Source: a virus. Taken from it: a stretch of DNA of 26,179 bases. Of this stretch, positions 7,206 to 13,731 are shown piece by piece. The notes under the pieces were generated by a model. That model had not been told where the DNA came from, ran no database searches, and was given only the letters and a program-made list of their open reading frames with translations. The position numbers and the translations under genes are program-made. Numbering within the stretch: the first letter of the stretch is position 1; every line of letters begins with the position of its first letter. Where the stretch lies: positions 1 through 26,179 of the IMG/VR virus record IMGVR_UViG_3300032087_002743, one strand, 5' to 3'.

Positions 7206-7753
7206 TTGAAAATTCTGCGAATGTTTTCGTCATCAATATCAAATCCCTTTTTCAAGTATGTCACCATTCTTCTTGCCTCAATGATATTTCGATTCACATT
7301 CTCTGGCATTCCAGTGAACCACTTTTCACGTTTGCTCCCACCAGTATAGATCAATTTCTTAGCATGAAGGTGAGTGAAAAAGTCGGGATGGTGATAACAT
7401 TCTCCAAGACTGTCTATGGCAATACTGCAAACAGTATAATCAAAAGCGTCAATGGTTTCTTGTGGCGTGACTCCCATGTGAAGCAAATCATACTTCATGT
7501 CATTGAACTTAACAGACTCACCTAATCTCAACTTCTTAAAATGCTTTGCGCCTTTATCCAGCAATGTCTTGACTGCTCTATCTCTATCAGATTCAGTGGT
7601 AAAGAAGACATCAATGTCCTTTGATGGTGCTCTTAAAAACTCTGCAAGAACAGCACCACCGGCAACCCAACAGTAAGAATCAAAATGGCTTAGGAGACTC
7701 TGAATCATCAACAATCGATCTTCTGAAATTTCAGGTCTTTGATGTATTTCCAT
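7202..7753 (-). CDS. Nucleotidyltransferase-fold protein (pol beta superfamily)
   Basis: The product has 183 residues from ATG 7753. The motif WVAGGAVLAEFL (29-40) followed by SKDIDVFF (44-51) is the GG...DxD signature of the polymerase-beta nucleotidyltransferases, similar to the head of CCA-adding or poly(A) enzymes. Lysine-rich strands follow. There is no C-terminal tRNA-binding domain, so it is a minimal catalytic domain. An alternative start at 7708 would make a TGATG overlap with the upstream stop and remove 15 residues; the usual coupling pattern here slightly favours it. The substrate is unknown; transfer of an NMP to RNA, protein or an antibiotic-like molecule are options. Confidence 0.83.
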   Translation of the reverse strand: MEIHQRPEISEDRLLMIQSLLSHFDSYCWVAGGAVLAEFLRAPSKDIDVFFTTESDRDRAVKTLLDKGAKHFKKLRLGESVKFNDMKYDLLHMGVTPQETIDAFDYTVCSIAIDSLGECYHHPDFFTHLHAKKLIYTGGSKREKWFTGMPENVNRNIIEARRMVTYLKKGFDIDDENIRRIFK

Positions 7754-7902
7754 CCCTTACGTTTCTCTACCCACTCAACAAAACTAACATCTGGTCGAAT
7801 GTAGTGAAAAGCAAGGTCATGTGCATATTCAAAAATCCAGTGACGATAATTGTTGATGAGTTCGCAACACTCGCTACCAATACCTTTTGCATCAACAATC
7901 AT
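7708..7902 (-). CDS. Small phage protein (64 aa), unknown
   Basis: The ATG at 7902 overlaps the dUTPase stop (ATGA). The sequence contains GSECCELINNYRHWIFEYAH and VEWVEKRKGWKYIK, so it is likely helical and rich in Trp and Tyr. A double cysteine is present but no second pair, so a zinc site is unlikely. The end overlaps the nucleotidyltransferase frame by up to 46 nt, or by one base if that gene starts at 7708. Confidence 0.65.
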   Translation of the reverse strand: MIVDAKGIGSECCELINNYRHWIFEYAHDLAFHYIRPDVSFVEWVEKRKGWKYIKDLKFQKIDC

Positions 7903-8330
7903 TTACCAGAAGATCCAAATCCACCCATTCCACGGTGAGTGTTATCAAAAAACTCCGATACTTCTTCGAGTTCAAAAGGGTCAACTCGCTCAAAGATGAT
8001 CTGAGCAATTCGATCTCCTTTGGCAATTGGAAACTGTTTATCAAAATGGTGATTGATCAATACAACTCCAATCTCGTTTCGGTAACCAGCATCGACCACA
8101 CCAGCAAGAACATTGATACCATTCTTGACTGCCAATCCAGAACGTGGAGCAATCCTTCCGTAATATCCACGGGGAATCGCCAATGCAATACCCGTTTTGA
8201 TGAGCATTGTGTCATCTGGATAGATAACAGCATTCTCGTTTGCATAGAGATCCCATCCAGCATCATCTTTGTGTGCCTTGGTTGGGATGTGTGCGTCTAT
8301 ATCTAATTTCTTTACTGATACTGTATTCAT
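7899..8330 (-). CDS. dut: dUTP diphosphatase (dUTPase)
   Basis: It hydrolyses dUTP to dUMP, which keeps uracil out of DNA and supplies ThyX. The product has 143 residues, typical for the trimeric family. All five motifs are present: DDAGWDL (22-28), PRSGLA (62-67), GVVDAGYRNEIGV (77-89) with the catalytic Asp, GDRIAQ (105-110), and the C-terminal RGMGGFGSSG (133-142). The ATG overlaps the upstream stop, and the stop overlaps the next ATG. Confidence 0.96.
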   Translation of the reverse strand: MNTVSVKKLDIDAHIPTKAHKDDAGWDLYANENAVIYPDDTMLIKTGIALAIPRGYYGRIAPRSGLAVKNGINVLAGVVDAGYRNEIGVVLINHHFDKQFPIAKGDRIAQIIFERVDPFELEEVSEFFDNTHRGMGGFGSSGK

Positions 8331-8563
8331 TTAGATTCAAGTAGTGTCTTCAGGTCACGAATTTCTTGACGGATATCTTCTATGAAGAGGTTGTAGGTAT
8401 TCTTTTCATATAAGAGTTCAAGATATTCATCAATCTTCTGCTCTATTGCATCTACCCTTTTTTCCAGTTCTTGTATTTGGTCTTTCTTCATCTTCTTTCT
8501 TTCCAAAGATTGTATCATAGTTGTCTCGAAACTTCTGGCTGAAACAATTTCGTGGAGAATCAC
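8327..8563 (-). CDS. Small coiled-coil protein
   Basis: The open frame starts with GTG at 8563, which overlaps the previous stop as GTGA and fits the coupling pattern. An ATG at 8491 after a purine-rich stretch (GGAAAGAAAGAAG) would give a 54-residue protein starting MKKDQIQELEKRVDAIEQK and may be the true start. Either way most of the protein is a charged coiled coil with heptad leucines and isoleucines. The function is unknown; an oligomerising or partner-binding role is plausible. Confidence 0.65.
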   Translation of the reverse strand: MILHEIVSARSFETTMIQSLERKKMKKDQIQELEKRVDAIEQKIDEYLELLYEKNTYNLFIEDIRQEIRDLKTLLESK

Positions 8564-8745
8564 CCTTGCCGTTTGTTGCCTTGCTCATTTAACAGAACCT
8601 TTTTGTCCCAACATTTGTCTTCAAACAACTCATAGGTCAGACCACAAATATCACATTGCGATACCAAGTTACACAAAGATTGTGACCCTTCTTTCAATTT
8701 CCATCCTCTCTTGATGGCACACGTTTTACAATAGTTTTTTACCAT
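8560..8745 (-). CDS. Small putative zinc-ribbon protein (61 aa)
   Basis: The sequence begins MVKNYCKTCAIKRGWKLKEG and later has CNLV and CDIC, so CxxC pairs near residues 6-9 and 31-34 could bind one zinc. Start and stop both overlap neighbours (7 bp with the lipoprotein gene, 4 bp GTGA downstream). No named family is recognised. Confidence 0.65.
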   Translation of the reverse strand: MVKNYCKTCAIKRGWKLKEGSQSLCNLVSQCDICGLTYELFEDKCWDKKVLLNEQGNKRQG

Positions 8746-8972
8746 ACAGCTACAAGTGCTTTGTTTGTTCCAATTACCACCTGAATGTCAAGCGGTGGCG
8801 GTGCATTGGTGATTTTGAAATTCTTGGGAATAATCATCTCCTCTTTCGTAGGATCGACTTTCCTCTCATCTCGGTTTAGCCAGTCATTCACTCCAATCTT
8901 CTTGAGGACAACACATCCACAGGACATGACAAGAATGATGACCAAGAACAGTAATGCTAGTTTGTTTTTCAT
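8739..8972 (-). CDS. Small putative lipoprotein (77 aa)
   Basis: The N-terminus is basic then strongly hydrophobic (MKNKLALLFLVIILVMSCGC), with a lipobox-like VMSC, so signal peptidase II cleavage before Cys18 is likely. The mature part is about 60 residues with a proline cluster (NAPPPLD). Small proline-containing phage lipoproteins are often outer-membrane spanin subunits. The gene for a short membrane coiled-coil protein lies two genes upstream (9412-9567), which would fit an inner-membrane partner, but this pairing is inference. The ATG overlaps the peptidase-like gene stop. Confidence 0.7.
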   Translation of the reverse strand: MKNKLALLFLVIILVMSCGCVVLKKIGVNDWLNRDERKVDPTKEEMIIPKNFKITNAPPPLDIQVVIGTNKALVAVW

Positions 8973-9415
8973 AGGAAGAAGAAGTAAGGCTTCACGGTGC
9001 CATTCTCGACAACAGGTTCAGCGATTTCGATTTTCTGATTTTGCGGTTCATAGAATACAACTCGACCATCATCAAGGCGAACGATATTGGTGGCATGGTT
9101 ACCATCACGAACACCATTCAATTCTCCATTGATAAAGGCATATGCAATACCAATAGAGTGACCACATCCAATAAGTGAATCGGTTGCATTCAGTGCCTCA
9201 GTGCCCAGCACAACGGTCTTGAGTGCGAAGTCGTCACAGTCGAATTTCTCAGTGACATAGTGTTGCATATTGTCACGAACAAATTCACTGAATGGTCCTT
9301 CCAACCACTCATAACTTGGGCAAGCAAGCTTACCATCTCGCATCGGTGAAATCAATGCCGTGGGCGATAGTTTGTAACAATCACTGATGAATTCTTTACA
9401 GTCTACTACTTTCAT
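8969..9415 (-). CDS. Putative papain/transglutaminase-like cysteine hydrolase
   Basis: The product has 148 residues. FDCDDFALK (58-66), GVRDGNHATNIV (101-112) and VVFYEPQN (119-126) give a Cys60, His107, Glu123 order with spacing like small papain-fold or transglutaminase-like phage proteins of the agglutinin-C-like type. No signal peptide was seen. A protease, amidase or peptidoglycan-related activity is possible. It lies between a one-helix membrane protein and a lipoprotein with 4-bp overlaps on both sides, which hints at an envelope role. The family-level call is moderate; the activity is not established. Confidence 0.65.
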   Translation of the reverse strand: MKVVDCKEFISDCYKLSPTALISPMRDGKLACPSYEWLEGPFSEFVRDNMQHYVTEKFDCDDFALKTVVLGTEALNATDSLIGCGHSIGIAYAFINGELNGVRDGNHATNIVRLDDGRVVFYEPQNQKIEIAEPVVENGTVKPYFFFL

Positions 9416-9567
9416 TTCTTATTACGGAGTCTTGTTTTTAGTTGTTCGATATAATCCTCATACACCATAACTTTCAATTTTAGCTTATCATTCTCAATCC
9501 ACAGGCGAACAAGTTGTGTCCAAAATATACCTAAGCTTAGGTAAAAGATTATGTCGTTTATTGTCAT
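9412..9567 (-). CDS. Small membrane protein with coiled-coil tail (51 aa)
   Basis: The start is set at ATG 9567, one base after the uvsX stop (TGATATG). The longer frame would run into uvsX. It has one hydrophobic N-terminal segment (about 5-23, DIIFYLSLGIFWTQLVRLWI), then a charged helix (ENDKLKLKVMVYEDYIEQLK) like a short coiled coil. The topology matches an inner-membrane spanin or another small membrane anchor. It is short for a spanin. Confidence 0.65.
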   Translation of the reverse strand: MTINDIIFYLSLGIFWTQLVRLWIENDKLKLKVMVYEDYIEQLKTRLRNKK

Positions 9568-9568
9568 A

Positions 9569-10600
9569 TCAATCGTCAAGCATTGGTGAATGTGCAACAG
9601 TGAATTTCTGACGAATCACTTCGGCAAAGTCTGTATTATCTATAATGGGCTTCCAGAAGTCTCCCTTCATGGTATCTGCTGCTCGACAATTGCTGGCAGC
9701 AAGTTCCTTCTTGGTTGCAGGGTCAATGGGCATATACCAACCATTCTTTGGTTTGATGACATGACCAGTCTGTAGTGCAACATCCAGAAGACCAGACCAT
9801 TTTTCAATTCCACCTTCCCAAGAAACTGAAATTGGAATCTTGGACTTCTCACGAACAAAGCGAGACTTCTCGACATTGACCACAAAGTGATAACCCTGAA
9901 TCTCAGTTCCAACCTTATCCTGCTGGCGACCAATGATCCAGATGTTATCAGCGGAGTAGTATGCACCAGTGCCACCGGATACGATGTCCTTGGGGAACAT
10001 ACCCTGTTCCTTGTAGGTATGGTTGATCGTCAGGAGAGGAATGTCCTTCATTGCCAAGTGAGGAGTCAGCATACGAAAGAGAGACTTCAATGCCTTGGCA
10101 CGGGTCATGTCAGCAACACTCTTTTCATTCAGGGCATCTTCAACTTCCTTCTTGGAAGCGACATTACCAATAGAGTCAATGACAATGACAACCTTCTCAT
10201 CACGCTTGAGTTCATTCAACTGATGAATCAAGTCGAATTTCAGTTCTTCGATATTCGTGATTGGTGTATGAAGAACACGGTCGGTATCAATACCAAAGGA
10301 TTCAAAGTATGATTTCGGTGAACCAAATTCACTATCATAGAACAGCAATGCTGCATCATCATACTTCTTGAGATATGCAGATGCCATTAGCAGTGCAAAG
10401 GATGTCTTGAAATGTTTGCTTGGTCCTGCCAGCATTGTGTGACCGGGAGCAAGACCACCATCAAGTGAACCAGACAATGCCACATTGATCATTGGAACTG
10501 GAGTTGGAATCATGTCCTTCTTGGTGAAGAACTTGGAATCAGTGAGAACAGAGACGTTCTCGACCCTACTTGACTTCTTGAGTCTATCGATTAGTGACAT
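9569..10600 (-). CDS. uvsX: UvsX recombinase (RecA-like)
   Basis: This is the T4 UvsX homologue: it forms a filament on single-stranded DNA, exchanges strands and supports recombination-dependent replication. The product has 343 residues (T4 UvsX 391). Walker A is the UvsX-type GPSKHFKTS (59-67), with Phe and Lys instead of the bacterial GxxGxGKT pattern. Walker B VVIVIDSIGNVAS and the LLTINHTYKEQGMF segment also fit UvsX. C-terminal residues are acidic (SPMLDD). It starts 3 nt after the dCMP deaminase stop. Confidence 0.96.
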   Translation of the reverse strand: MSLIDRLKKSSRVENVSVLTDSKFFTKKDMIPTPVPMINVALSGSLDGGLAPGHTMLAGPSKHFKTSFALLMASAYLKKYDDAALLFYDSEFGSPKSYFESFGIDTDRVLHTPITNIEELKFDLIHQLNELKRDEKVVIVIDSIGNVASKKEVEDALNEKSVADMTRAKALKSLFRMLTPHLAMKDIPLLTINHTYKEQGMFPKDIVSGGTGAYYSADNIWIIGRQQDKVGTEIQGYHFVVNVEKSRFVREKSKIPISVSWEGGIEKWSGLLDVALQTGHVIKPKNGWYMPIDPATKKELAASNCRAADTMKGDFWKPIIDNTDFAEVIRQKFTVAHSPMLDD

Positions 10601-10603
10601 AGT

Positions 10604-11056
10604 TTAGATATTGATTTTACGGTATTCTACTTTTGCTTCTTTGAAAAATTCTGCTGCTTTCATTGTGGATGCCATCCACTGTTCAGGGGCATCCATTGTA
10701 TTTACAATGACTCTCTTGATACCTGCCTGAATGACACCCTTGGCACATTCATGGCAAACAGGAAGACCATACACATAGAGAGTTGTGTCGTTGAGATATT
10801 TACCTTCCCGTGCAGCAGTGAAGATTGCATTCATCTCTGCATGAACAGTGTATTTGTATTTCTCCACACGGTTTTCAAACCGTTCTCCAGTATCTTGAAA
10901 TCCACGGGGAAAGCCATTGTATCCAATAGAGACAACATCACGACTTGGACCGGCTTCGGCAATCACAGCACCAATCTTGGTTGTATCTTTAGACCAAGAC
11001 GAGATGTGTTTTGCAAGTTCAAGGAACCTACGGTCCCACTTCTGGTCAGAGGTCAT
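10604..11056 (-). CDS. cd: dCMP deaminase
   Basis: It deaminates dCMP to dUMP, the substrate of ThyX, so it feeds dTTP synthesis. The start is set at ATG 11056 (MTSDQKWDRRFLELAKHISS), giving 150 residues. The open frame upstream is covered by another small gene. Zinc site: VHAEMNAIF (His72, catalytic Glu74) and PVCHECAKGVIQAG (Cys101, Cys104). The family's usual SxGYNGFPRGF stretch is present (43-53). The start overlaps the preceding small gene by 11 bp. It probably belongs to the transcript from the promoter at 11224-11252. Confidence 0.94.
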   Translation of the reverse strand: MTSDQKWDRRFLELAKHISSWSKDTTKIGAVIAEAGPSRDVVSIGYNGFPRGFQDTGERFENRVEKYKYTVHAEMNAIFTAAREGKYLNDTTLYVYGLPVCHECAKGVIQAGIKRVIVNTMDAPEQWMASTMKAAEFFKEAKVEYRKINI

Positions 11057-11216
11057 TGGTGTTTCGGTGTTCTTCACAAGCTTCGGCAATATATTCACAG
11101 TATTCTTGAAGGGATTTGAGGTTAACGGATGAGACGACGGAAAGACCATGCTTATCAATCAAGGTTTTCAATTCATTTGCCTTGATCATAATTTCACGAT
11201 GAGGTGTTTCTTGCAT
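11046..11216 (-). CDS. Small helical phage protein (56 aa), unknown
   Basis: A short ORF begins MQETPHREIMIKANELKTLI and includes LKSLQEYCEYIAEACEEH. It is charged and likely all-helical. Its ATG lies about 1 nt downstream of the predicted start of a TATAAT promoter, and its end overlaps dCMP deaminase by 11 bp. So it would be the leaderless first gene of the transcript that carries cd and uvsX. No family is recognised. Confidence 0.65.
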   Translation of the reverse strand: MQETPHREIMIKANELKTLIDKHGLSVVSSVNLKSLQEYCEYIAEACEEHRNTNDL

Positions 11217-11223
11217 TTCAAAT

Positions 11224-11252
11224 ATTATACACTATTTTGAGGTAGAAGTAAA
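11224..11252 (-). promoter_or_regulatory. Sigma70-like promoter, near-leaderless
   Basis: Minus strand TTTACT (11252-11247), 17-bp spacer, TATAAT (11229-11224). Predicted +1 is 11217, one base before the ATG at 11216. The -35 lies in the last codons of the upstream gene. It would drive the small gene, cd and uvsX. Confidence 0.65.
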
Positions 11253-11783
11253 CCACTTAGGTGTAGGGCGTTTTGTCCAGACCATCTTGAATCGATTCTG
11301 TTTGGTCCTGTAGAAAGAACGGTAGGATTGAATTGGGTCTGGTCCCATGCATTCTGGATTTGAACCCATTGCCAATCGAAATGGTGTGGCAGGAGTATTG
11401 GGAATGTTATTTGGAAAGCGAGACAATGGAATCTGAAGCTTCTTCTGAGTAACATGAACCTTGCCGTATCGGTGAGTGTATTCTTCACAGAGTGCCATGA
11501 AGAGTTCAAAATGCCATTTGTAATTTGCAAATGTCTCTCTTGTCCAAATCGTGCAAGGGTGATTCATATGGACTGCTTGATACATTTGATTCTCACGGGC
11601 ATCAGGAAGAACCCATGTGCGATGTTTGCGACCATTGCGAACCTGAATCTGCTCAGTGCCATCCAGCATACGATGAGCAGTAGAAAGCATTTGACCAGAC
11701 TCTAGGATCATCTTGACAACATGCTTGTCGCAATGTTCACGGGCAGCAATCACAGGGTTTTCATTCAAGACAAAGATATTCAT
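11232..11783 (-). CDS. Conserved phage protein of unknown function (183 aa)
   Basis: The sequence begins MNIFVLNENPVIAAREHCDK and has the stretch HVVKMILESGQMLSTAHRML, a combination I associate with a widespread uncharacterised phage and cyanophage family. Conserved His and Cys residues (HCDKH, HMNHPCTIW) suggest a metal or active site. The C-terminus is Arg/Lys and Trp rich (KMVWTKRPTPKWF), so nucleic-acid binding is possible. It has its own strong promoter just upstream and a predicted 4-nt leader. No catalytic function can be assigned. Confidence 0.8.
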   Translation of the reverse strand: MNIFVLNENPVIAAREHCDKHVVKMILESGQMLSTAHRMLDGTEQIQVRNGRKHRTWVLPDARENQMYQAVHMNHPCTIWTRETFANYKWHFELFMALCEEYTHRYGKVHVTQKKLQIPLSRFPNNIPNTPATPFRLAMGSNPECMGPDPIQSYRSFYRTKQNRFKMVWTKRPTPKWFTSTSK

Positions 11784-11793
11784 AATAAGGGAT

Positions 11794-11822
11794 ATTATAC
11801 ACTACTATCAGTCATCAGTCAA
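11794..11822 (-). promoter_or_regulatory. Strong sigma70-like promoter, near-leaderless
   Basis: Minus strand TTGACT (11822-11817), 17-bp spacer, TATAAT (11799-11794): 11 of 12 consensus bases. Predicted +1 is 11787, 4 nt before the ATG at 11783. A short direct repeat, GACTGAT-GACTGAT, spans the -35. Confidence 0.75.
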
Positions 11823-11831
11823 TGACTAGTT

Positions 11832-12044
11832 TTACAACTCAACCAATTCAATTTCAGTAGAGTTGGGTGGAAACCAGACTTGACACCAGACTTGATCCTC
11901 GACTTGATTCCTGACTTGATCCTCGACTTGATCCCAGACTTGATTCTCGACTTGATCCTCGACTTGATACCAGACTTGATTCTCGACTTGATCCCAGACT
12001 TGATCCCAGACTTGATCCCAGACTTGATTGCTAAGATTTTTCAT
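11832..12044 (-). CDS. Q-V-x-x tetrapeptide repeat protein, copy 1 (70 aa)
   Basis: The protein starts [15 protein letters not shown] and continues as a run of four-residue units Q-V-(W/E/R)-x to about residue 56. It ends in a unique acidic tail ([13 protein letters not shown]). Almost all of the gene is the 12-bp repeat. The ATG overlaps the stop of copy 2 (ATGA). Trp, Gln and Val dominate the composition, with Asp, Glu, Asn, Arg and Tyr at the fourth position. No signal peptide is seen. The fold is unknown; regular extended or solenoid structure is only a guess. It may be a real protein family, or coding may be secondary to the DNA repeat. Confidence 0.6.
   Translation of the reverse strand: MKNLSNQVWDQVWDQVWDQVENQVWYQVEDQVENQVWDQVEDQVRNQVEDQVWCQVWFPPNSTEIELVEL
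11877..12032 (-). repeat. 12-bp tandem repeat array 1, 13 units
   Basis: Thirteen 12-bp units, in plus-strand terms GACTTG followed by a variable hexamer (ATCCCA, ATTCTC, ATCCTC and similar). GACTTG is invariant in all 13, while the hexamer varies mainly at the two positions that change the residue after Q-V. Period 12 keeps the reading frame open on both strands. Confidence 0.95.
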
Positions 12045-12277
12045 TGTTCAATTTGATCCCTGACTTGACTCCTGACTTGATTCAAGACTTGACACCAGAC
12101 TTGACTCCTGACTTGATTCCAGACTTGTCTCCAGACTCGATCCCAGACTTGAGACCCGACTTGATCCCTGATTTGATCCCAGACTTGACTCCTGACTTGA
12201 GACCCGACTTGATCCCTGACTTGATTCCCGACTTGATTCCTGACTTGATACCAGACTTGGCTTTTAAGATTTTTCAT
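12041..12277 (-). CDS. Q-V-x-x tetrapeptide repeat protein, copy 2 (78 aa)
   Basis: It starts [15 protein letters not shown] and runs as Q-V-x-x units to its end, QVRDQIEQ, without a unique tail. The DNA around its ATG (TTGAACAATGAAAAATCTTA) recurs almost exactly at the start of copy 1, so the copies arose by duplication of a whole gene unit, leader included. The start overlaps the end of copy 3 by 14 bp, and the stop overlaps copy 1 (ATGA). Confidence 0.6.
   Translation of the reverse strand: MKNLKSQVWYQVRNQVGNQVRDQVGSQVRSQVWDQIRDQVGSQVWDRVWRQVWNQVRSQVWCQVLNQVRSQVRDQIEQ
12062..12265 (-). repeat. 12-bp tandem repeat array 2, 17 units
   Basis: Seventeen 12-bp units in phase; 15 have the exact GACTTG core (plus strand) and two have a single change (GACTCG, GATTTG). 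Variable hexamers include ACTCCT, AGACCC, ATCCCT and ATTCCC. Several neighbouring unit pairs recur (for example ACTCCT then AGACCC then ATCCCT), which suggests expansion by multi-unit duplication. Confidence 0.95.
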
Positions 12278-12473
12278 TGTTCAACTGTCTCCAGACTTGA
12301 CCCCCGACTTGATTCCAGACTTGGCTCCTGACTTGAATCTCGACTTGAATCCCGACTTGAATCCCGACTTGGCTCCTGACTTGATCCCAGACTTGATACC
12401 AGACTTGATACCAGACTTGATCCCTGACTTGATTCGAGACTTGTCTCCAGACTTGATTCCTAAGATTTTTCAT
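12264..12473 (-). CDS. Q-V-x-x tetrapeptide repeat protein, copy 3 (69 aa)
   Basis: It starts [15 protein letters not shown] and consists of Q-V-x-x units with Gly, Ile and Ser variants ([17 protein letters not shown]). It ends QLNNEKS after reading through the duplicated start signal of copy 2. The ATG overlaps the stop of the upstream 199-residue gene (ATGA). As first in the trio it would be translated by coupling with that gene. Confidence 0.6.
   Translation of the reverse strand: MKNLRNQVWRQVSNQVRDQVWYQVWYQVWDQVRSQVGIQVGIQVEIQVRSQVWNQVGGQVWRQLNNEKS
12294..12461 (-). repeat. 12-bp tandem repeat array 3, 14 units
   Basis: Fourteen 12-bp units, all with exact GACTTG (plus strand). Hexamers include AATCCC twice in a row, GCTCCT twice, ATACCA twice. 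The array ends at the shared 13-bp start signal TAAGATTTTTCAT (plus strand), which also follows array 1 and, with one variation, array 2. Confidence 0.95.
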
Positions 12474-13069
12474 AGCAGAAAGACCTCAAGATCCTGATCC
12501 GTGTCATCCTCTTGAGTTGTTTCAACCACATGCCTCCCAACAATCTCACCTTCTACGATATAGACATTGGATGGATCATCCTTTCCAAAGTCGATTGCAG
12601 GACCATTGATAGAGTGGCAGACCTGAATGTCTCCAGCGACAATCTCAGAATGAGGAACCTTGAAGTGGACCTTTGGTTTTTTGCTGACAATACAAACCTC
12701 GTCATAGAACAGCGTCCAGCCGAGTTTGGTCATGTCACATATCAGATCGGTCTTGTGCTCGATTCCAGTCACTTCAGGAACCTCATTTTTGAAAAAATCA
12801 AAAAAGGCTGCTGAGTCGCAATGATGGTACATCCAAGAAAAAGACACATCTGTTGCTCCGTATTTCTCTTTAGCGAGCCTAACCGCTTTGGCTGGAGAAT
12901 CCACCACAACAATTGGTGGTGTTTCCATTTCCAATTCGGCATAGACTCGACCAATGATGTCCTCGATCTCAGGCATCTCGGGCATCGTGTCGTCAATACC
13001 CTTTTGAATCCATTTGTTTGCGTAATCAGCCATCTTGGCATTCTGTTCGTTTGTTAGCTTTTTAACCAT
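12470..13069 (-). CDS. DUF6745-like protein (199 aa)
   Basis: The N-terminal part has an early Trp (NKWIQKG), an [21 protein letters not shown] stretch and a helix, in the same order as the DUF6745 family found across phages and actinobacteria. The segment [13 protein letters not shown] resembles the 'H..dGPAiefrdG' repeat of that family, here present once. The C-terminus is acidic ([14 protein letters not shown]). The family has no established function. The gene lies directly upstream of, and overlaps, the Q-V-x-x repeat trio. Confidence 0.7.
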   Translation of the reverse strand: MVKKLTNEQNAKMADYANKWIQKGIDDTMPEMPEIEDIIGRVYAELEMETPPIVVVDSPAKAVRLAKEKYGATDVSFSWMYHHCDSAAFFDFFKNEVPEVTGIEHKTDLICDMTKLGWTLFYDEVCIVSKKPKVHFKVPHSEIVAGDIQVCHSINGPAIDFGKDDPSNVYIVEGEIVGRHVVETTQEDDTDQDLEVFLL

Positions 13070-13080
13070 ATTGTTTTGTG

Positions 13081-13221
13081 TTATTTCTGTTTGAGAATTT
13101 TACGGCACCATTCAGTGAGTTCCAGCAACAATGTAAGTGGAAGCAGTAATGTGATTATGACGATCTCTGGTGCCACAACCCAGACCATAAGAAACAATAG
13201 AGTATATGCAAATATTTCCAT
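13081..13221 (-). CDS. Small membrane protein (46 aa)
   Basis: The start is ATG 13221, one base after the upstream stop. The sequence MEIFAYTLLFLMVWVVAPEI is followed by VIITLLLPLTLLLELTEW and a basic tail (CRKILKQK). It is strongly hydrophobic with a central Pro-Glu turn, so one or two transmembrane helices are likely. A holin-like or superinfection-type membrane role is possible, but there is no specific evidence for either. Confidence 0.65.
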   Translation of the reverse strand: MEIFAYTLLFLMVWVVAPEIVIITLLLPLTLLLELTEWCRKILKQK

Positions 13222-13222
13222 G

Positions 13223-13471
13223 TCACTTGTCAACCCTACGAACAACACCCTTTGCATCCTTGACATACTTACGACCCTTGAAGTCCTCGTAAATTTGACC
13301 ACGGGGAACACCCCATGAATTGTCAATGCCACGTTTGGAATACTTCGATGGCTTTTGGTCATATGCACCGGTATCCATCATTCGTTTCATCATCTTCCGA
13401 ACCTGAACCTGTTGTTCAGGAGTCAGCTTCGGTGTTTCAGTTTTGGTTTCTTGTATTTCTTCTTCACTCAT
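13223..13471 (-). CDS. Small charged phage protein (82 aa), unknown
   Basis: The N-terminus is acidic (MSEEEIQETKTETPKLTPEQ), the middle is a basic helix (VRKMMKRMM), and the C-terminus is Lys/Arg and Gly rich (GRKYVKDAKGVVRRVDK). It is probably partly disordered and may bind nucleic acid. The ATG overlaps the upstream stop (ATGA). No family is recognised. Confidence 0.7.
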   Translation of the reverse strand: MSEEEIQETKTETPKLTPEQQVQVRKMMKRMMDTGAYDQKPSKYSKRGIDNSWGVPRGQIYEDFKGRKYVKDAKGVVRRVDK

Positions 13472-13731
13472 AATTCTTGTATGTATTTCAATGCCAGTTC
13501 TTTGGAACCGCAGACGTATCGATCTTTGTGACCACCCTTCATAAATCGAAACAGAATCCAGTTGGGTCCATAGACACGAACCTCACCATCAAGGGTTCTG
13601 GCACGACAGAATGTAGCCCACCGGTATTTCTTGTCTTGGCTGAGTCCGGTATCAATTCCATAAACCTGATCAAGGTCTGCTCCTTGCAGTGCCTCAACCA
13701 AGTCTTCTAGGATTTGTTCACGCTTGCTCAT
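13468..13731 (-). CDS. Small phage protein (87 aa), unknown
   Basis: It opens with a helix MSKREQILEDLVEALQGADL, followed by a beta-like stretch (RWATFCRARTLDGEVRVYGP, NWILFRFMKG) and a final helix (KELALKYIQEL). A compact alpha/beta fold is likely. Both ends overlap neighbours: 14 bp upstream, ATGA downstream. No motif is recognised. Confidence 0.7.
   Translation of the reverse strand: MSKREQILEDLVEALQGADLDQVYGIDTGLSQDKKYRWATFCRARTLDGEVRVYGPNWILFRFMKGGHKDRYVCGSKELALKYIQEL

Noticed and set aside
9572-9597. N-terminal extension of the small membrane protein into uvsX
   Set aside because: The ATG at 9567 follows the uvsX stop by one base, and the extension would only overlap uvsX.
11057-11158. 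N-terminal extension of dCMP deaminase
   Set aside because: The extra residues do not match the family, and the region is better explained by the 56-residue gene in another frame.
11877-12461. CRISPR-like appearance of the repeat block
   Set aside because: Units are 12 bp with 6-bp variable parts, without 25-40 bp repeats, unique spacers or cas genes.
12044-12497. Plus-strand ORFs encoding P-D-L-I repeats across the arrays
   Set aside because: The 12-bp period keeps several frames open on both strands. The minus-strand frames have matched starts and ATGA junctions, and all other genes are on the minus strand.
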